Source: Musa acuminata AAA Group (taxonomy: Eukaryota > Streptophyta > Magnoliopsida > Zingiberales > Musaceae). Taken from it: a stretch of 64,000 nt of DNA. A program made the position numbers and the translations under genes. The notes beneath the pieces were generated by a model that made no database searches, was not told where the DNA came from, and was given only the letters and a program-made list of their open reading frames with translations. The DNA is taken from the NCBI RefSeq assembly GCF_036884655.1, contig NC_088344.1, forward strand, positions 33,127,001 through 33,191,000, read 5' to 3'. Positions 11,309 through 23,684 of the stretch are shown in pieces; the stretch's first letter is position 1; every line of letters begins with the position of its first letter.

Positions 11309-14300
11309 ATGGAGGGAGAGGTCGGTGCGCAGGTCGCACCTTCCGTCTTCTTTCGCCAGAACCAGGCCCTCCCTGGATCCTTCCATGAGGCGCCACTGCT
11401 CGCCAAGAAGCGAGACTTCCCGTGGAAGAACAATCCCAACTTTCCTCACGGCCAGGAGCAAGAGATCCAGCGGCATCGGCTGTTGGGCTCTTCTCTTCCG
11501 AGCCACGGCGGTAACTGGAACCCCAGGATGTGGGATTGGGATGGCGTGAGGTTCACGGCGCAGCCCTCGACCGATGCATCGGAGGTCCTCCACCTGGGGT
11601 CCCAGCCGTCACATGCGGCTGCTGCCGTGGTCGACCAGAGGAAAGGGGATGAGGGCCCGAAAGATTCGACTTTTGGCAGGAACTTGGCAGAGGATGACCA
11701 GAACCTATCGCTGAAGCTGGGAGGCGGAGCTTACACGGGAGACGAGCCGGCGGCGAGGCCAAACAAGAGGGTCAGGTCCGGCTTGCCAGGGAGTAGTGGC
11801 AACTATCCGATGTGCCAGGTGGATGATTGCAAGGCGGACCTGTCGAGCGCCAAGGATTACCATAAGCGGCACAAGGTGTGCGAGGTGCACAGTAAGACTG
11901 CCAAGGCACTTGTGGGGAAGCAGATGCAGAGGTTCTGCCAGCAGTGCAGCAGGTAAGATGGATCCGTTCGAACTTTGTGTTTTCTCTGGTTATCATTGTA
12001 ATTCATATCAGGTGTATCTGGCTCGTCTGAACTATGAACTTGGATATTTGGTGTCCGTGGAACTTGTTCAGCCTGTTGCTAATTTTCTGAAATAGGATTG
12101 ACATGATTGTTCCTTTGCTCCTTTGGAAGTTGTTGGCATTTATAAGATTGTTGGAATTTGCATCATTTGTTATGCGACCATAGAGTTATATATATGTCTT
12201 ATAAGTTGTCGGTTTTACCATCTGTAGACATCTGATCTTGTGATATTATGTGTTTTAGATTTCACCCCCTTTCTGAGTTTGATGAGGGGAAGAGAAGCTG
12301 TAGGAGGCGGCTAGCAGGACACAATCGTCGCAGAAGGAAGACACAACCAGAGGATGCTTCTTCTAAACTATTGCCTCCTAGAATCCAAGAGAGTACGACA
12401 AATGGAAATCTTGATATCGTCAACTTGTTAGCGATATTTGCACACCTGCAAGGTATGCTGTGTTGCTTCGGAGATAGGCATTCCATGTCATGCTGAGATT
12501 TTTGCTTCATCTTTGGTATTCTGACTGCAGGTAATAATCAAGTTAAACCAGGTAGCATCCCTCCTCTGCCTGATCAAGATCGTCTTGTCCAACTAATTAG
12601 TAAACTAAGTGCTCCAAACAATGCGAACCCTTCCTCAAGATCATCTATACCTGTTGGAAGTTTTGATTTGAATGTATCTCAAGTTCCAGCACTGGAGTCA
12701 TTTGAACAATCACTGAAGAAAAATAGTCAAGAAAATGCACCATCCACAACGGACCTGCTGACAGCCCTCTCTGCCGCGCTAGCAGCATCTGCTCCTAATG
12801 ACCCTGTCTCTCTCTCACAAGGGAGTAGTGAAAGTAGTGGCAATAATAAGGCCAAGATCCAAAATGCCGAACCACCCACTGATGTTAATTCACATAATAA
12901 ATCAACTCATATCCATCCTTCAGCGGGGGTCCTTACAAAAAAATGCACTGATCGGTCTGGGGTGGAAGTGCCTTGTCGGGTTGTTCATAAAGCCCGTCAA
13001 AGTTTACCTTTGCAGCTTTTTGGTCCTGCTGATGATGAGAGTCCCACAGAACTGGGATCTATGGTTAAATATCTTTCCTCTGAAAGTAGCAACCCTATGG
13101 AGGAGAGGTCTCCTTCATCTTCTCCCCCAGTTACAAAGAAGCTATTCCCTTTACATTCAACCATGGAAAGGCAGAAATATGCAGAAGCATCAGAATGTCA
13201 GGAAGACAATGCAACCATTGAGCTAAGTGTTAGCCATGGTCGAAGTGCACAGCTTCAGCTCTTTAAGGAGTCAGATACACTACTTGAAGATGGGGCAGTT
13301 CCAAGTGTCATGCATCGAGCAGGTTACAAGTCTTCTGGTTCAGATCACTCTCCCTCTAGTTCAAATTCTGATGCTCAGGTAACATACATTCTAAAAATGC
13401 ATTTTTGAATGTTTATACTATTCCATCTAATTTGCATATTTGCACTGACGTGGCTAAACAGGATCGGACTGGGCGAATAACATTTAAGCTCTTCGGCAAG
13501 GATCCGAGTTGTTTTCCGGATACACTTCGTACTCAGGTAGTTTGAAACATGGTTCGTCTTACCGTTGTGTACCGATGTACTGACCAGCCGTTGGTACGGT
13601 ATGTACTGACACATGGTATGGTATGTACTGACAAATCAGTATGTACTGTTTATATCGGTTCCCTATCGGATCGGTACATACCACCCGTGCCAGGTGGTAT
13701 GTCACAGTACGGCGATGTTACATACGTCTCCCATGAACATGCCTCTATTGAGTGCTAAAGTAAACACTTATAATTCCTGTTATTGCAGGTATTTAGTTGG
13801 CTCTCAAACAGCCCATCAGAGATGGAGAGCTACATTCGGCCTGGTTGTGTGGTTCTATCTATTTATTTATCAATGCCATCGATTGCATGGGAAGAAGTCA
13901 GTGTCTTATTCTTTCATGATTCATTTGTTTTCACACTTTACTTCAGCCTTTAGTGTTCTAAAGATTAAGTTGGTTTTCAGCTTGATGATGATCTTCTTCA
14001 GCGTGTCACTTCACTACTTCAATATTCTGATACTGAGTTTTGGCGGAATGGGAGGTTTTTAGTCTCTACAAATAAACAGCTGGTGTCACATAAGGATGGT
14101 ATGCTTCCCTAATCCATCTTTATTCAAGCATCTTTTTTTTTTAGTTTCAAGTATTGTAATGCTCATTGAACCATCTTTGTTGAAGTATTCTAATTGTCAG
14201 ATTAAAAATATGACCATGATAGTTAAATTGTCAAAATTAAATAACTATATAATTGGTATGTTTTACAGGGAAGATTCGCCTGTCTAAATCTTGGAGAGCT

Positions 14301-16028
14301 TGGAGTGCTCCAGAGCTGACATCAATATCACCTGTTGCCATTGTTGGTGGGCAGGAGACTTCCCTTGTTCTAAAAGGTCGCAACTTGACTGTTCCTGGCA
14401 CCAAGTGAGTTGAGCTTCACAATGCTTGTTTGTCCATTAAAATGCTTGTACTACCCAATTCATGTTGCTCATAATTTAGTTTCATTATGCAGGATCCACT
14501 GTGCTTATATGGGTAAATACATTTCGAAAGTTCTTTGCTCAGCATATCCAGGCACCATATATGATGATTCCTGTGTGGAAAGGTTTGACTTTCCAGGAGG
14601 ATCTCCAAGGGTTTTTGGTCGATGTTTTATTGAGGTGATCACTTTCAATTGGGTCTAGATGATATAGCAGTAAATTGTTCAAAACATGACCTTACTGCTT
14701 TTTGGAATATGCTGTTCAATAACCCTTGCTCTAGACTAAGTTTTGAATTTTATACTCAGGTCGAAAATGGTTTCAAAGGGAACAGCTTTCCTGTTATCAT
14801 CGCCGATGCTAGTATCTGTCAGGAATTGAGAGCCCTTGAATCAGATATTGATGAAGATGTTCAGATGGCAGATGCCATCCCAGAGGAACAAGTTCAAAGT
14901 AGTGTGCAACCCAGGTCGAGAGAGGATGTTATGCATTTCCTAAATGAACTTGGTTGGCTGTTCCAGAGGACTAATGCACCATCGAGCCTGACCTTGCTGG
15001 ATTTCTCCATCACACGGTTTAAGTACCTATTTACATTTTCAGTTGAGCGAGATTGGTGTAATCTTATCAAAACTCTTCTAGATATTCTAGTGGAAAGAAG
15101 CATGAGGAATGATGCCTTAGAGCAAGAGTCTTTGGAAATGCTTTCAGAAGTTCACCTCTTGATCAGAGCAGTTAACAGAAAGTCCAAGCAAATGATAGAT
15201 TTGCTTCTCCATTATTGTGTATGCCATGGAAAAGATGCAACGAAGGTGTATCTATTTCCTCCAAACATGTCTGGCCCTGGTGGAATGACTCCATTGCATA
15301 TGGCTGCATCTATGCTGGACGCAGAGGACATTGTTGATGCACTCACTAATGATCCACAAGAGGTAAAATTAATTCTTATGTAGCCAGATAAATCCTCTCC
15401 TGCACTTGTATTTTTAGATACAACAGCACGTGCCATGCTGCAAATGAACTAAATAACTGCAATTGTGTGCCAATTTTGGAATGATGCAGTATTAAAGGTT
15501 GCTTTTTTCTCATTTGTTCCATTGTGTATGTCGTCATTTAAGTTACTTTTGAACCGTTCGCATGGAATTTCACTAATCTATTTATCTCTAATTTGTTAGG
15601 TTGGGATCAATTGCTGGAACTCGATACTGGATGACAGTGATCAGTCCCCCTATATGTATGCTACTTTGAGGAACAATCTTTCTTATAACAGACTGGTGGC
15701 CAGGAAGCTTGCTGACAGGACAAATGGTCAAGTGACCATATCGGTTGTAGGCGGAGAGATATCCATGGATGAGCCATGGGTAGGACTGAATAGGCATGGG
15801 ACTTCTCAAACTTCACAATTAACATCTTGTGCACAATGCGCTTTAATGGGGGCTCGACCTCTTAGACGAACGACATACTCTAGGGGGCTGCTTCAACGCC
15901 CTTATGTCCATTCGATGCTTGCAATTGCTGCAGTTTGTGTTTGTGTCTGCTTATTTTTCCGAGGCTCACCACAGATTGGTTCTATTGAGCCATTCAAGTG
16001 GGAGAATCTAGACTTTGGCCCAAGATAG
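11309..16028 (+). CDS. SQUAMOSA promoter-binding-like transcription factor, long SPL14 type
   Basis: Nuclear SBP-box factor binding GTAC-core sites. Ten exons: 11309-11952, 12259-12452, 12531-13378, 13462-13536, 13789-13896, 13981-14098, 14269-14404, 14493-14634, 14760-15362, 15600-16028. All junctions are GT-AG and keep frame, giving 1098 residues, normal for the long SPL1/12/14/16 group. The start is the first ATG in frame, MEGEVGAQ. The SBP domain spans about residues 168-245, with two zinc sites and the basic nuclear signal [17 protein letters not shown]. It is split by intron 1 at the Arg before [11 protein letters not shown], the usual place. The C-terminal half has the conserved [20 protein letters not shown] region, an ankyrin-like [10 protein letters not shown] segment and a final hydrophobic stretch [15 protein letters not shown], as in AtSPL14. 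No miR156 site was seen, as expected for this group. Intron 4 carries a dispersed repeat. Confidence 0.95.
13545..13740. repeat. GTACC/GGTAC-rich repeat in SPL intron 4
   Basis: Fills most of the 252-base intron 13537-13788. It contains TGTACCGATGTACTGACCAG, GGTACGGTATGTACTGACA, GGATCGGTACATACCACCCG and GGTATGTCACAGTACGG. The inner parts are partly self-complementary. There is no coding capacity. Same family as 47225-47600 and 50520-51050. Confidence 0.75.
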
Positions 16029-17329
16029 CTTTGAAGAATGGAGTAGTTTGTTCGGATGTCATGTTGCAGATCATCATATTCTGTCATATCGCTGAAGGTG
16101 CTGTCATTTTGGTTTTGACACTGGCACCTTAGATTTTGATACAGGAAGTGGCAAGTGAAGCCGAGACAAAGCTTGATGTGAGTTGTTTGGTGAAGAAAGC
16201 ACCTCTTATGATCCTGTTTAGCGAAATCAGCTCGAGGCTCCACTGGAAGCTGGAAGTGTCATGATGGCAGTAGAGTGGAGTTCTGCGGAAGAATGAGTTC
16301 CTTCAAACACACGAAGCAGAGAAAGAAGATCAGAATGGACTTAGGAAGCTGTCGTTGCCTGTATTCTGAAGCAGTCGGTGTTGTGTTGTGGTCCTGTCTA
16401 TTTGTTGGTCTTATTTTTTATCCATGGATAACACAGCACAAGAGGTCAATGAGTTGGTCTGTAATAACCCAATTGTCTTCATGCTTGGTGGCTTGTTGAA
16501 GCTGGTTACAGATTGGATAGACACCATGATTCTTTTGTTCTGAAGCAGCATCTGCTGACACAAAAATATATGGGGCACAACACACCCTAACAGCTGGTTG
16601 GCAATGTATGTATCTCAACATTATCTTCATTTTCATCTCACTTCTCTGGATGAGTGCCAATCTTGACATGCACGAATCCTATCTTTGCTTGTGATTCCCT
16701 ATTTCATAAAGGATAGCTGTTGGCTGCCATTAATTATTAGGGTTATCATCTACCTACAGCAAGGCGGAGGTGTCTTCAACCTAATCCAAGGAAACAGAAA
16801 AGGAAAGGAGTGGGACCCAAGGCATCAAGCCACCACTGTTTCTTTGTTCTTTAATGGAACCCAACCTTATCTGTTCCAGTTCATATGCTTCACGTTCGCC
16901 ATTACAGCCAAGTGATGGTTCCTGCATCATCCCAACCAATTCCTCACCCCCTTTATTGGCTGTATACCCTCTGCGCACGGAGTGGTAGTAGTTGGAGAGA
17001 GAGAGAGAAGATTGAGCTCAATTTGCCTTACTTGATCATTTTCTCTCAGTTACATCAAAATAGACATCACCCAGAATCGTTGGTATTGACGATGAGTCTT
17101 TATGCCATGGTCGAAGAGTCAGCACGGTTCGATTTGATCTTGATTGAGAATAAGGTGGAAGAAACGAATATCATCCTAATCTTCTTCCACGATCTCTCAT
17201 AAATCTTATCTTCCGAATTAACCTTTCATCTTCGCAACTAATACTCTACTGTTCATATATTGCTGCCCCTCATTCCAACGTACTCGTTGGCATATCACGC
17301 TCCTGTTCTTAATCAAGTGCATGACACTC
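16029..17329. other. 3' UTR of the SPL gene and intergenic spacer
   Basis: The first several hundred bases are probably SPL 3' UTR. Short frames on both strands match nothing recognisable. The spacer ends at the AAATA target duplication of the retrotransposon. Confidence 0.5.
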
Positions 17330-17334
17330 AAATA
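17330..17334. repeat. Target-site duplication AAATA, left copy
   Basis: Directly precedes the TG of the left LTR and matches 23556-23560 exactly. Five bases is the usual Ty1/copia duplication length. Confidence 0.9.
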
Positions 17335-18044
<710 letters not shown>

Positions 18045-18263
18045 TTCTCCCACTTGGTCTATACGTTTATCTTAATAATTTGAATTAATTTTTTTGAACA
18101 ACTTTCTTAAGAAATAAATACACGAATCATAGCGATAAGTCCTCTAAGAGCGAGTATTATCATCCATGTATCATGATGTATTTAGTTTCTTAATCTTAAT
18201 ATGATAATATTACTTAATGAATAAACCTTATGTCTATTCTTGGTCCAATAACAATATATTTTC

Positions 18264-19097
18264 TCAAAATAATGTGCACCGAGAAAATTGCATAATATAT
18301 AAGAGTTTCAATATCATTACAAAGTGGAACCAAGTCCTATTTTCTCTACATTGATCCTTGAATTTCAAAGGTGGCATGCCTTTAGTCAAAGGATCAGCAA
18401 TCATTAATTCAATGCTAATATGCTCAATAACCATTTTCTTTTCCTTTACACGTTCTCTTATGGCTAAATACTTAATGTCGATGTGTTTACTTCGACTTCC
18501 ACTTTTATTGTTTTTAGCCATAAAGACAGCATCTAAATTATCACAGAAAATTCTTAATGGCTTAGAAATAGAATCCATGATTCTAAGCCCAGAAATGAAA
18601 CTCTTAATCCATACACCATGTGAAGTAGCCTCAAAACAGGAGACAAACTCAACTTCTATGGTAGAAGTAGCAGTCAAGGTCTGCTTAGTGCTTCTCCAAG
18701 AAATAGCTCCACCGACCATCATAAAAATATATCATGATGTTGATTTACGAGAATCAACACAACCGGCGAAGTTTGAATCTGAGTAACCAATCACATCTAG
18801 ATTGTTTGTATGTCTATATATAAGCATGTAATCTTTGGTTTCTTGTAGATACCTCATCACTTTCTTTGCAGGTCTCTAGTGGTCCATACCTGGATTACTC
18901 TGATATCGACCTAGCATCCCCACAATAAATGCAATATCAGGTCTTGTATAGACCTGAGCATACATAAGGCTTCCTACGACAGAAGCATATGGGATGTTTT
19001 TCATTGATTCCCTTTCAAAGTTGTTCTTTGGGCATTGGTTCAAATTGAACCTATCACCTTTCACAATGGGAGCAACACTTGGTGAACAATCCTTCAT
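18264..19097 (-). pseudogene. Copia RNase H and end of reverse transcriptase, degenerate
   Basis: The minus-strand frame encodes YTRPDIAFIVGML, then the RNase H region WRSTKQTLTATSTIEVEF and EATSHGVWIKSFI, then SKHIDIKYLAIRERV and IADPLTKGMPP. It is interrupted by a TAG at about 18876 and a TGA at 18723-18725. It lies on the same frame as the RT block. Confidence 0.9.
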
Positions 19098-19133
19098 CCG
19101 AAATCTTTCTAAAAGTTTATCAATATATGTTTC

Positions 19134-19865
19134 TTATGATAGACCTAAAATGTCTCGAGGTCTATCTCTATGGATCTTAATGCCAATGACATAAGATGCT
19201 TCACCCATATCCTTCATGTCAAAATTTTTAGAAAGGAATTGTTTCACCTCATACAGCAAACCCTTATCGTTGGTTGCAAGCAAAATATCATCTACGTATA
19301 AAACAAGGAAACATATTTTACTCCCACTAACCTTCTGGTATATGCATTGATCCATGGGATTTTCAACAAATCCGAATGAAGAAATCATTTCATGAAATTT
19401 AAAATACCATTGGCGGGAGGCTTGTTTTAAGCCATATATAGACTTCCTAAGCTTGCAAACCAAGTGTTCACCAACACTAGAGGAGAAACCTTCAAGTTGT
19501 TTCATATAAACCTCTTCCTCTAGATCTCCATTAAGAAATATCGTTTTCACATCCATTTGTTGCAATTCAAGGTCAAAATGAGCAACTAATGCCAAAATTA
19601 TACGTAGAGAATCTTTCTTAGATATAGGAGAAAACGTCTCCGTATAATCGATTCCCTCTTTTTGAATAAATCCCTTTGCAACAAGTCTTGCCTTGTATCT
19701 CTCAATATTGCCTAACGAATCTTTCTTAGTTTCAAAGACCCATTTGCAACCAATAGCCTTTGCTTCATTAGGCAACTCTACAAGATCCCAAACTCCATTG
19801 CTCATCATGGAATTCATCTCTTCTTTCATGGCATCATGCCATAAATTTGACTCTTTACAACTCAT
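19134..19865 (-). pseudogene. Copia reverse transcriptase, degenerate
   Basis: 243 codons open, with YKARLVAKGFIQKEGIDYTE, the conserved QMDVKTIFLNGDLEEEVYM region and the catalytic YVDDILLATND box (about 19270-19300). The finger-palm order is that of Ty1/copia. It ends at an in-frame TAA (19134-19136) and is preceded by another TAA at about 20025. Confidence 0.92.
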
Positions 19866-20024
19866 GGCTTGTGAAAATGTTTCAGGATCATTTTTGACTC
19901 CAATATTATAATCAGATTCTTGTAGATATACAACATAATCACTAGGAATTGCTGATCTTTTATTTCTAGTAGATCTTCTTAATGTTGTACCAATGGTTCC
20001 TTGAGGAACTTGTGGTTCAACTAG

Positions 20025-21556
20025 TTATTCAGGAGCTTGTTGTAATTCCTGAACTGCTTGATCTATTAGAATACTATCAACAACTTGTGGAATTTCAATG
20101 ATTGGTTGTTCAGCACTAGTTTGTACTTGAGGAGTGCTATGAACTATAACCAATCTATCATTTGATGTGGAAGGTTGAGATTCTATATGATCATGTGCGG
20201 AAACTATGTTCTTGAAATGATCGCTCCCACTAATCACATCATCCTCAAGAAATTTAGCGTTTCTTGATTCCATAATCCTAGTTGTGTGAGATGGACAATA
20301 GAACCTGTAACCTTTGGATTTTTCGACATATCCAATGAAATACCCACTAACAGTCCTCGGGTCCAGTTTCTTCTCTTTTGGATTATATATCCTGACTTCA
20401 GACGGACATCCCTAAATGCGCATATATCGCAAACTCGGTTTCCAACCTTTCCATAGTTCAAATGGTGTCTTTTGGACAGCCTTGGTTGGAACTCGGTTTA
20501 ATATATACACAGCCGTCTTTAGTGCTTTAGTCCACAAGAACTTAGGAAGACCGGAGTTGCTAAGCATACTCCGCACTATGTCTAATAATGTTCGATTTTT
20601 CTTTCTGCAACACCATTCTGGTCTGGAGAACCAAGCATAGTGTATTGGGCAATAATCTCATGTTCTTGAAGAAACTTAACAAAAGGACCAGGTGCTTGTC
20701 CATTTTCAGTATATCTACCATAATATTCTCCACCCCTATCTGATCTCACAATTTTAATTTGCTTACCACATTGGTTCTCAACTTCAGCTTTAAAGACTTT
20801 GAAGGCATCCAATGCTTCATTTTTGTTATGAAGCAAATATATATACATATATCGTGAGTAATCATCTATAAAGGAGATGAAGTATTTCTGACCATGTATG
20901 TCTATGTCTGGACAACATATATCAGTATGAATTATCTCTAATAAGTCTGAACTCCTATTAGCACCCTTTTTGGACTTATTGGTCTGCTTTCCCTTAATAC
21001 AGTCTGCATAAGTCTTAAAATTAGTAAAATCAAGAGTACTAAGTATCCCATCTTTAACTAATCTTTTAATTCTCTCTATGGAGATATGTCCTAATCTCCG
21101 ATGCCATAATATAGAGGAGTCCTCATTAATATTACACATTTTAATGCCAGCGTGAACATGCATTGAACTTTGAGTATTATCATTTTGTAATAAAATACGG
21201 TAAAGACCATCAGATAAAATACCATTCCCAACATAATCAGATTTATGTAATAAACGAAATAATGTGTCTTTAAAATTAAAGGAATACCCAAATGGTACAA
21301 GTCTGGAAACAGAAATTAAGTTTCGTGAGAAACTTGGTACATAAAAGGTTCTTTCCAATTTTAAAACAAAACCACTACTTAAAGTTAAAATGCATGTTTC
21401 AATTGCTTCCACATGTGAGCCCATCTTATTTCCTGATAAGATGCTTTGCTCACTTTCCACTGGCTTCCTTAGGTTTTGCATACCCTGCAAAGAGTTTGCA
21501 ATATGGATTGTTGATCCAGAGTCAATCCACCAGGTGTTAATATTAACATTGACCAT
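20025..21556 (-). pseudogene. Copia protease and integrase, degenerate
   Basis: Starts with the aspartic protease motif WWIDSGSTIHIANS (about 21490-21532). The HHCC region HRRLGHISIERIKRLV follows, then a damaged zinc motif in which the first Cys of the expected CxxC is Tyr. The DDE core is recognised by IHTDICCPD, SFIDDYSRYMYIYLL, SDRGGEY and NGVAERK. A one-base loss in an A-run near 20590-20600 shifts the frame, and a TAG follows at about 20416 in the integrase C-terminal part. Confidence 0.9.
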
Positions 21557-21604
21557 ATTAGATTCATAACATACATATGAGGTTGGTTTACCTTTCTTTT
21601 CAAG

Positions 21605-22410
21605 TCATTGTTGGAATTTCGTGCATTCCTTCTTCACGTGTCCCTTTCTTTTACAAAAGAAACACCTTGCTTCTTTCTTGATATCAGCTTGGGGTGGTAT
21701 TTTACCTTTTCCCTGCTGATGAGCTTTCTGATTGGCTTGATGTTTGTAAGTTTTGTTCTTCCCTCGAGTGGTTACTACCAATGCACTCTCACCCAATTCC
21801 ATCACTAGCCTCTCTTCTTCTTGAACACACATGGTCATCAATTCATTGCTTGACCATTTGTCCTTATGTGTATTGTATGAAATTTTAAAAGGGCTATATT
21901 GAGGTGGAAGGGTGTTCAGAATATAGTGCACCAGGAAGGATTCTGACATATTAACCTCAAGTTTCTTAAGTTGAGCCGCAATATCTCGCATTTGCATTAT
22001 GTGCTCACCACACCCTTTATGTTAGTGAGTCTAAGAGATGAAAATTTCATAATAATGGTACTCGCTAGTGCCTTATCCGAAGTGACGAATTGTTCATCAA
22101 TAACTTTTAGCAAGTCTCGGACATTTTCATGCTGGTCAACAGAACCACGTATGCCAGCAGTCATCTTAGTTTTGATAAACATCACGCTGAGCCGATTGGA
22201 TCGCTCCCATCACTCATATAATGTGATCTCAGTTGGAGTGCTGGTATTAGTGACTATAGGTGGTTCGTCTTTCCTGATAGCATAATCGATATCCATCCAC
22301 CTTAAATGGAGGAGAACCCTCTCCTTCCATATCTTATAGTTATCACCATTAAGTTCAGGAATATCACATCGAATATCAGAGAAATTAACAGTTTGAAAAA
22401 CTGCATAAAA
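21605..22410 (-). pseudogene. Copia gag with CCHC zinc knuckle, degenerate
   Basis: The N-terminal part near 22290-22400 reads IPELNGDNYKIWKERVLLHL, typical of plant copia gag. The middle has SESFLVHYILNTLPPQY. The C-terminus holds the zinc knuckle CFFCKRKGHVKKEC. Breaks: TGA near 22220, a frameshift around 22000-22015, and a TGA at 21605-21607 between gag and protease. Confidence 0.9.
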
Positions 22411-23032
22411 TCAAATATGCTTTTGTCAAAATTTGAAGCTTAATAGACTAAATTACATGTTTTACCAATGTGAAACATGCCAAAAATATGAATCTCATGG
22501 CATAAAAATTTCCTGTGGGCTAAATTCTTAATTCAAATAGATTCATATGATCTTTATGATAAAACTATCAAATTATATTTCAATTCATAATCCCTGTGGG
22601 TAAATTATGAAAATAATCTGATATTTTATCTTGATTAATTATATTAAATATAATAAAAGATCATGTAGGATAACAATTATTATACGAAATATAATCAATC
22701 ACAATATGATGTATAATTACTTATGTGATCCTTATTTTAACTTTATATATAATTTTAATTAATTAAGGATGCTGTGGCTAATTCTTAATTAATTAAGATT
22801 ATATGTATCACTAGACATTTTAAACATAAAAAATTTGCTCATAAGCATAATTTAATATAACTAAATATGCATACATAATATGAGCATTTTACCAACTAAA
22901 ATGTTGAAAATGATATTTCCTCATGATTTTCAATAAAATATATCAAGAAGTTCCAAGAAGAAACCAAAATCAAATCATTTTCTATGATATAAAAAATGAA
23001 AACTCTTTCGTATCAAGGCAGAGGTCAAAAGA

Positions 23033-23045
23033 CTCTGATACCAAA
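23033..23045 (-). other. Retrotransposon primer-binding site
   Basis: On the minus strand TTTGGTATCAGAG follows directly after the 5' LTR end. This is the common plant copia site complementary to the 3' end of initiator methionine tRNA. Confidence 0.9.
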
Positions 23046-23555
23046 TGTTAGAAATCACTGAAACCAACTTGTGTTTCTAAATTGTTATAATAGAAACACA
23101 ATAAAAACTGATGCGAAAACAAAATAGCGTATCTCCAACCATTGTCGCCAAGAATTTCTGCAGAGGTTTCTTCTTGAACTTTGGTACTTCTCGGCTCAGA
23201 ACTCTCGCTTTAGATGGTGTAGAAAAGTCTTTCGCTTCAAAGAGATGATTGAGCCCAAGGATCAAAATTCTCATATATATATAGATGTTCTCCCATCAAG
23301 AACATTTATCATTACCAATTTATAACGTTCAAGAATTAATTCAAATTTGTAACGTTTGGATCATAATGAAGAACTTTAATGATATTAAATATTTAATTTA
23401 ATAATAATTTAATAATAACAGTTTCATGTATAAAGAATAAAAAATTAAAATCATTTAAACCATAATTAATGAAAAAATTCATGATAATAAATTATGAATC
23501 TTAATGATAACAGTTATATTATTATTAAATTAGATATTTAATAATAACGGTTACA
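23046..23555 (-). repeat. 5' LTR (right)
   Basis: 510 bases, TG...CA ends, paired with 17335-18044. It has a short AT tract where the left LTR has 134 units. Confidence 0.95.
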
Positions 23556-23560
23556 AAATA
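23556..23560. repeat. Target-site duplication AAATA, right copy
   Basis: Immediately follows the CA end of the right LTR. Identical to 17330-17334. Confidence 0.9.
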
Positions 23561-23684
23561 TGCTACATCAATTAAACTATTATCTTAACAAATTCAACAT
23601 GAATTAAACTGTGTTGAAGCTACGCTCTGGAGATCTTCTCACTGTCTCCCTTTTCCACATCCCCAGGCTTAGGGCCTGCGTCGT

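Noticed and set aside
12798..13226. 142-codon frame overlapping SPL exon 3
   Set aside because: Alternative phase of a well supported exon.
13789..14062. Separate gene in SPL introns 5-6
   Set aside because: The frame reads through splice sites of exons that match the SPL family in another phase.
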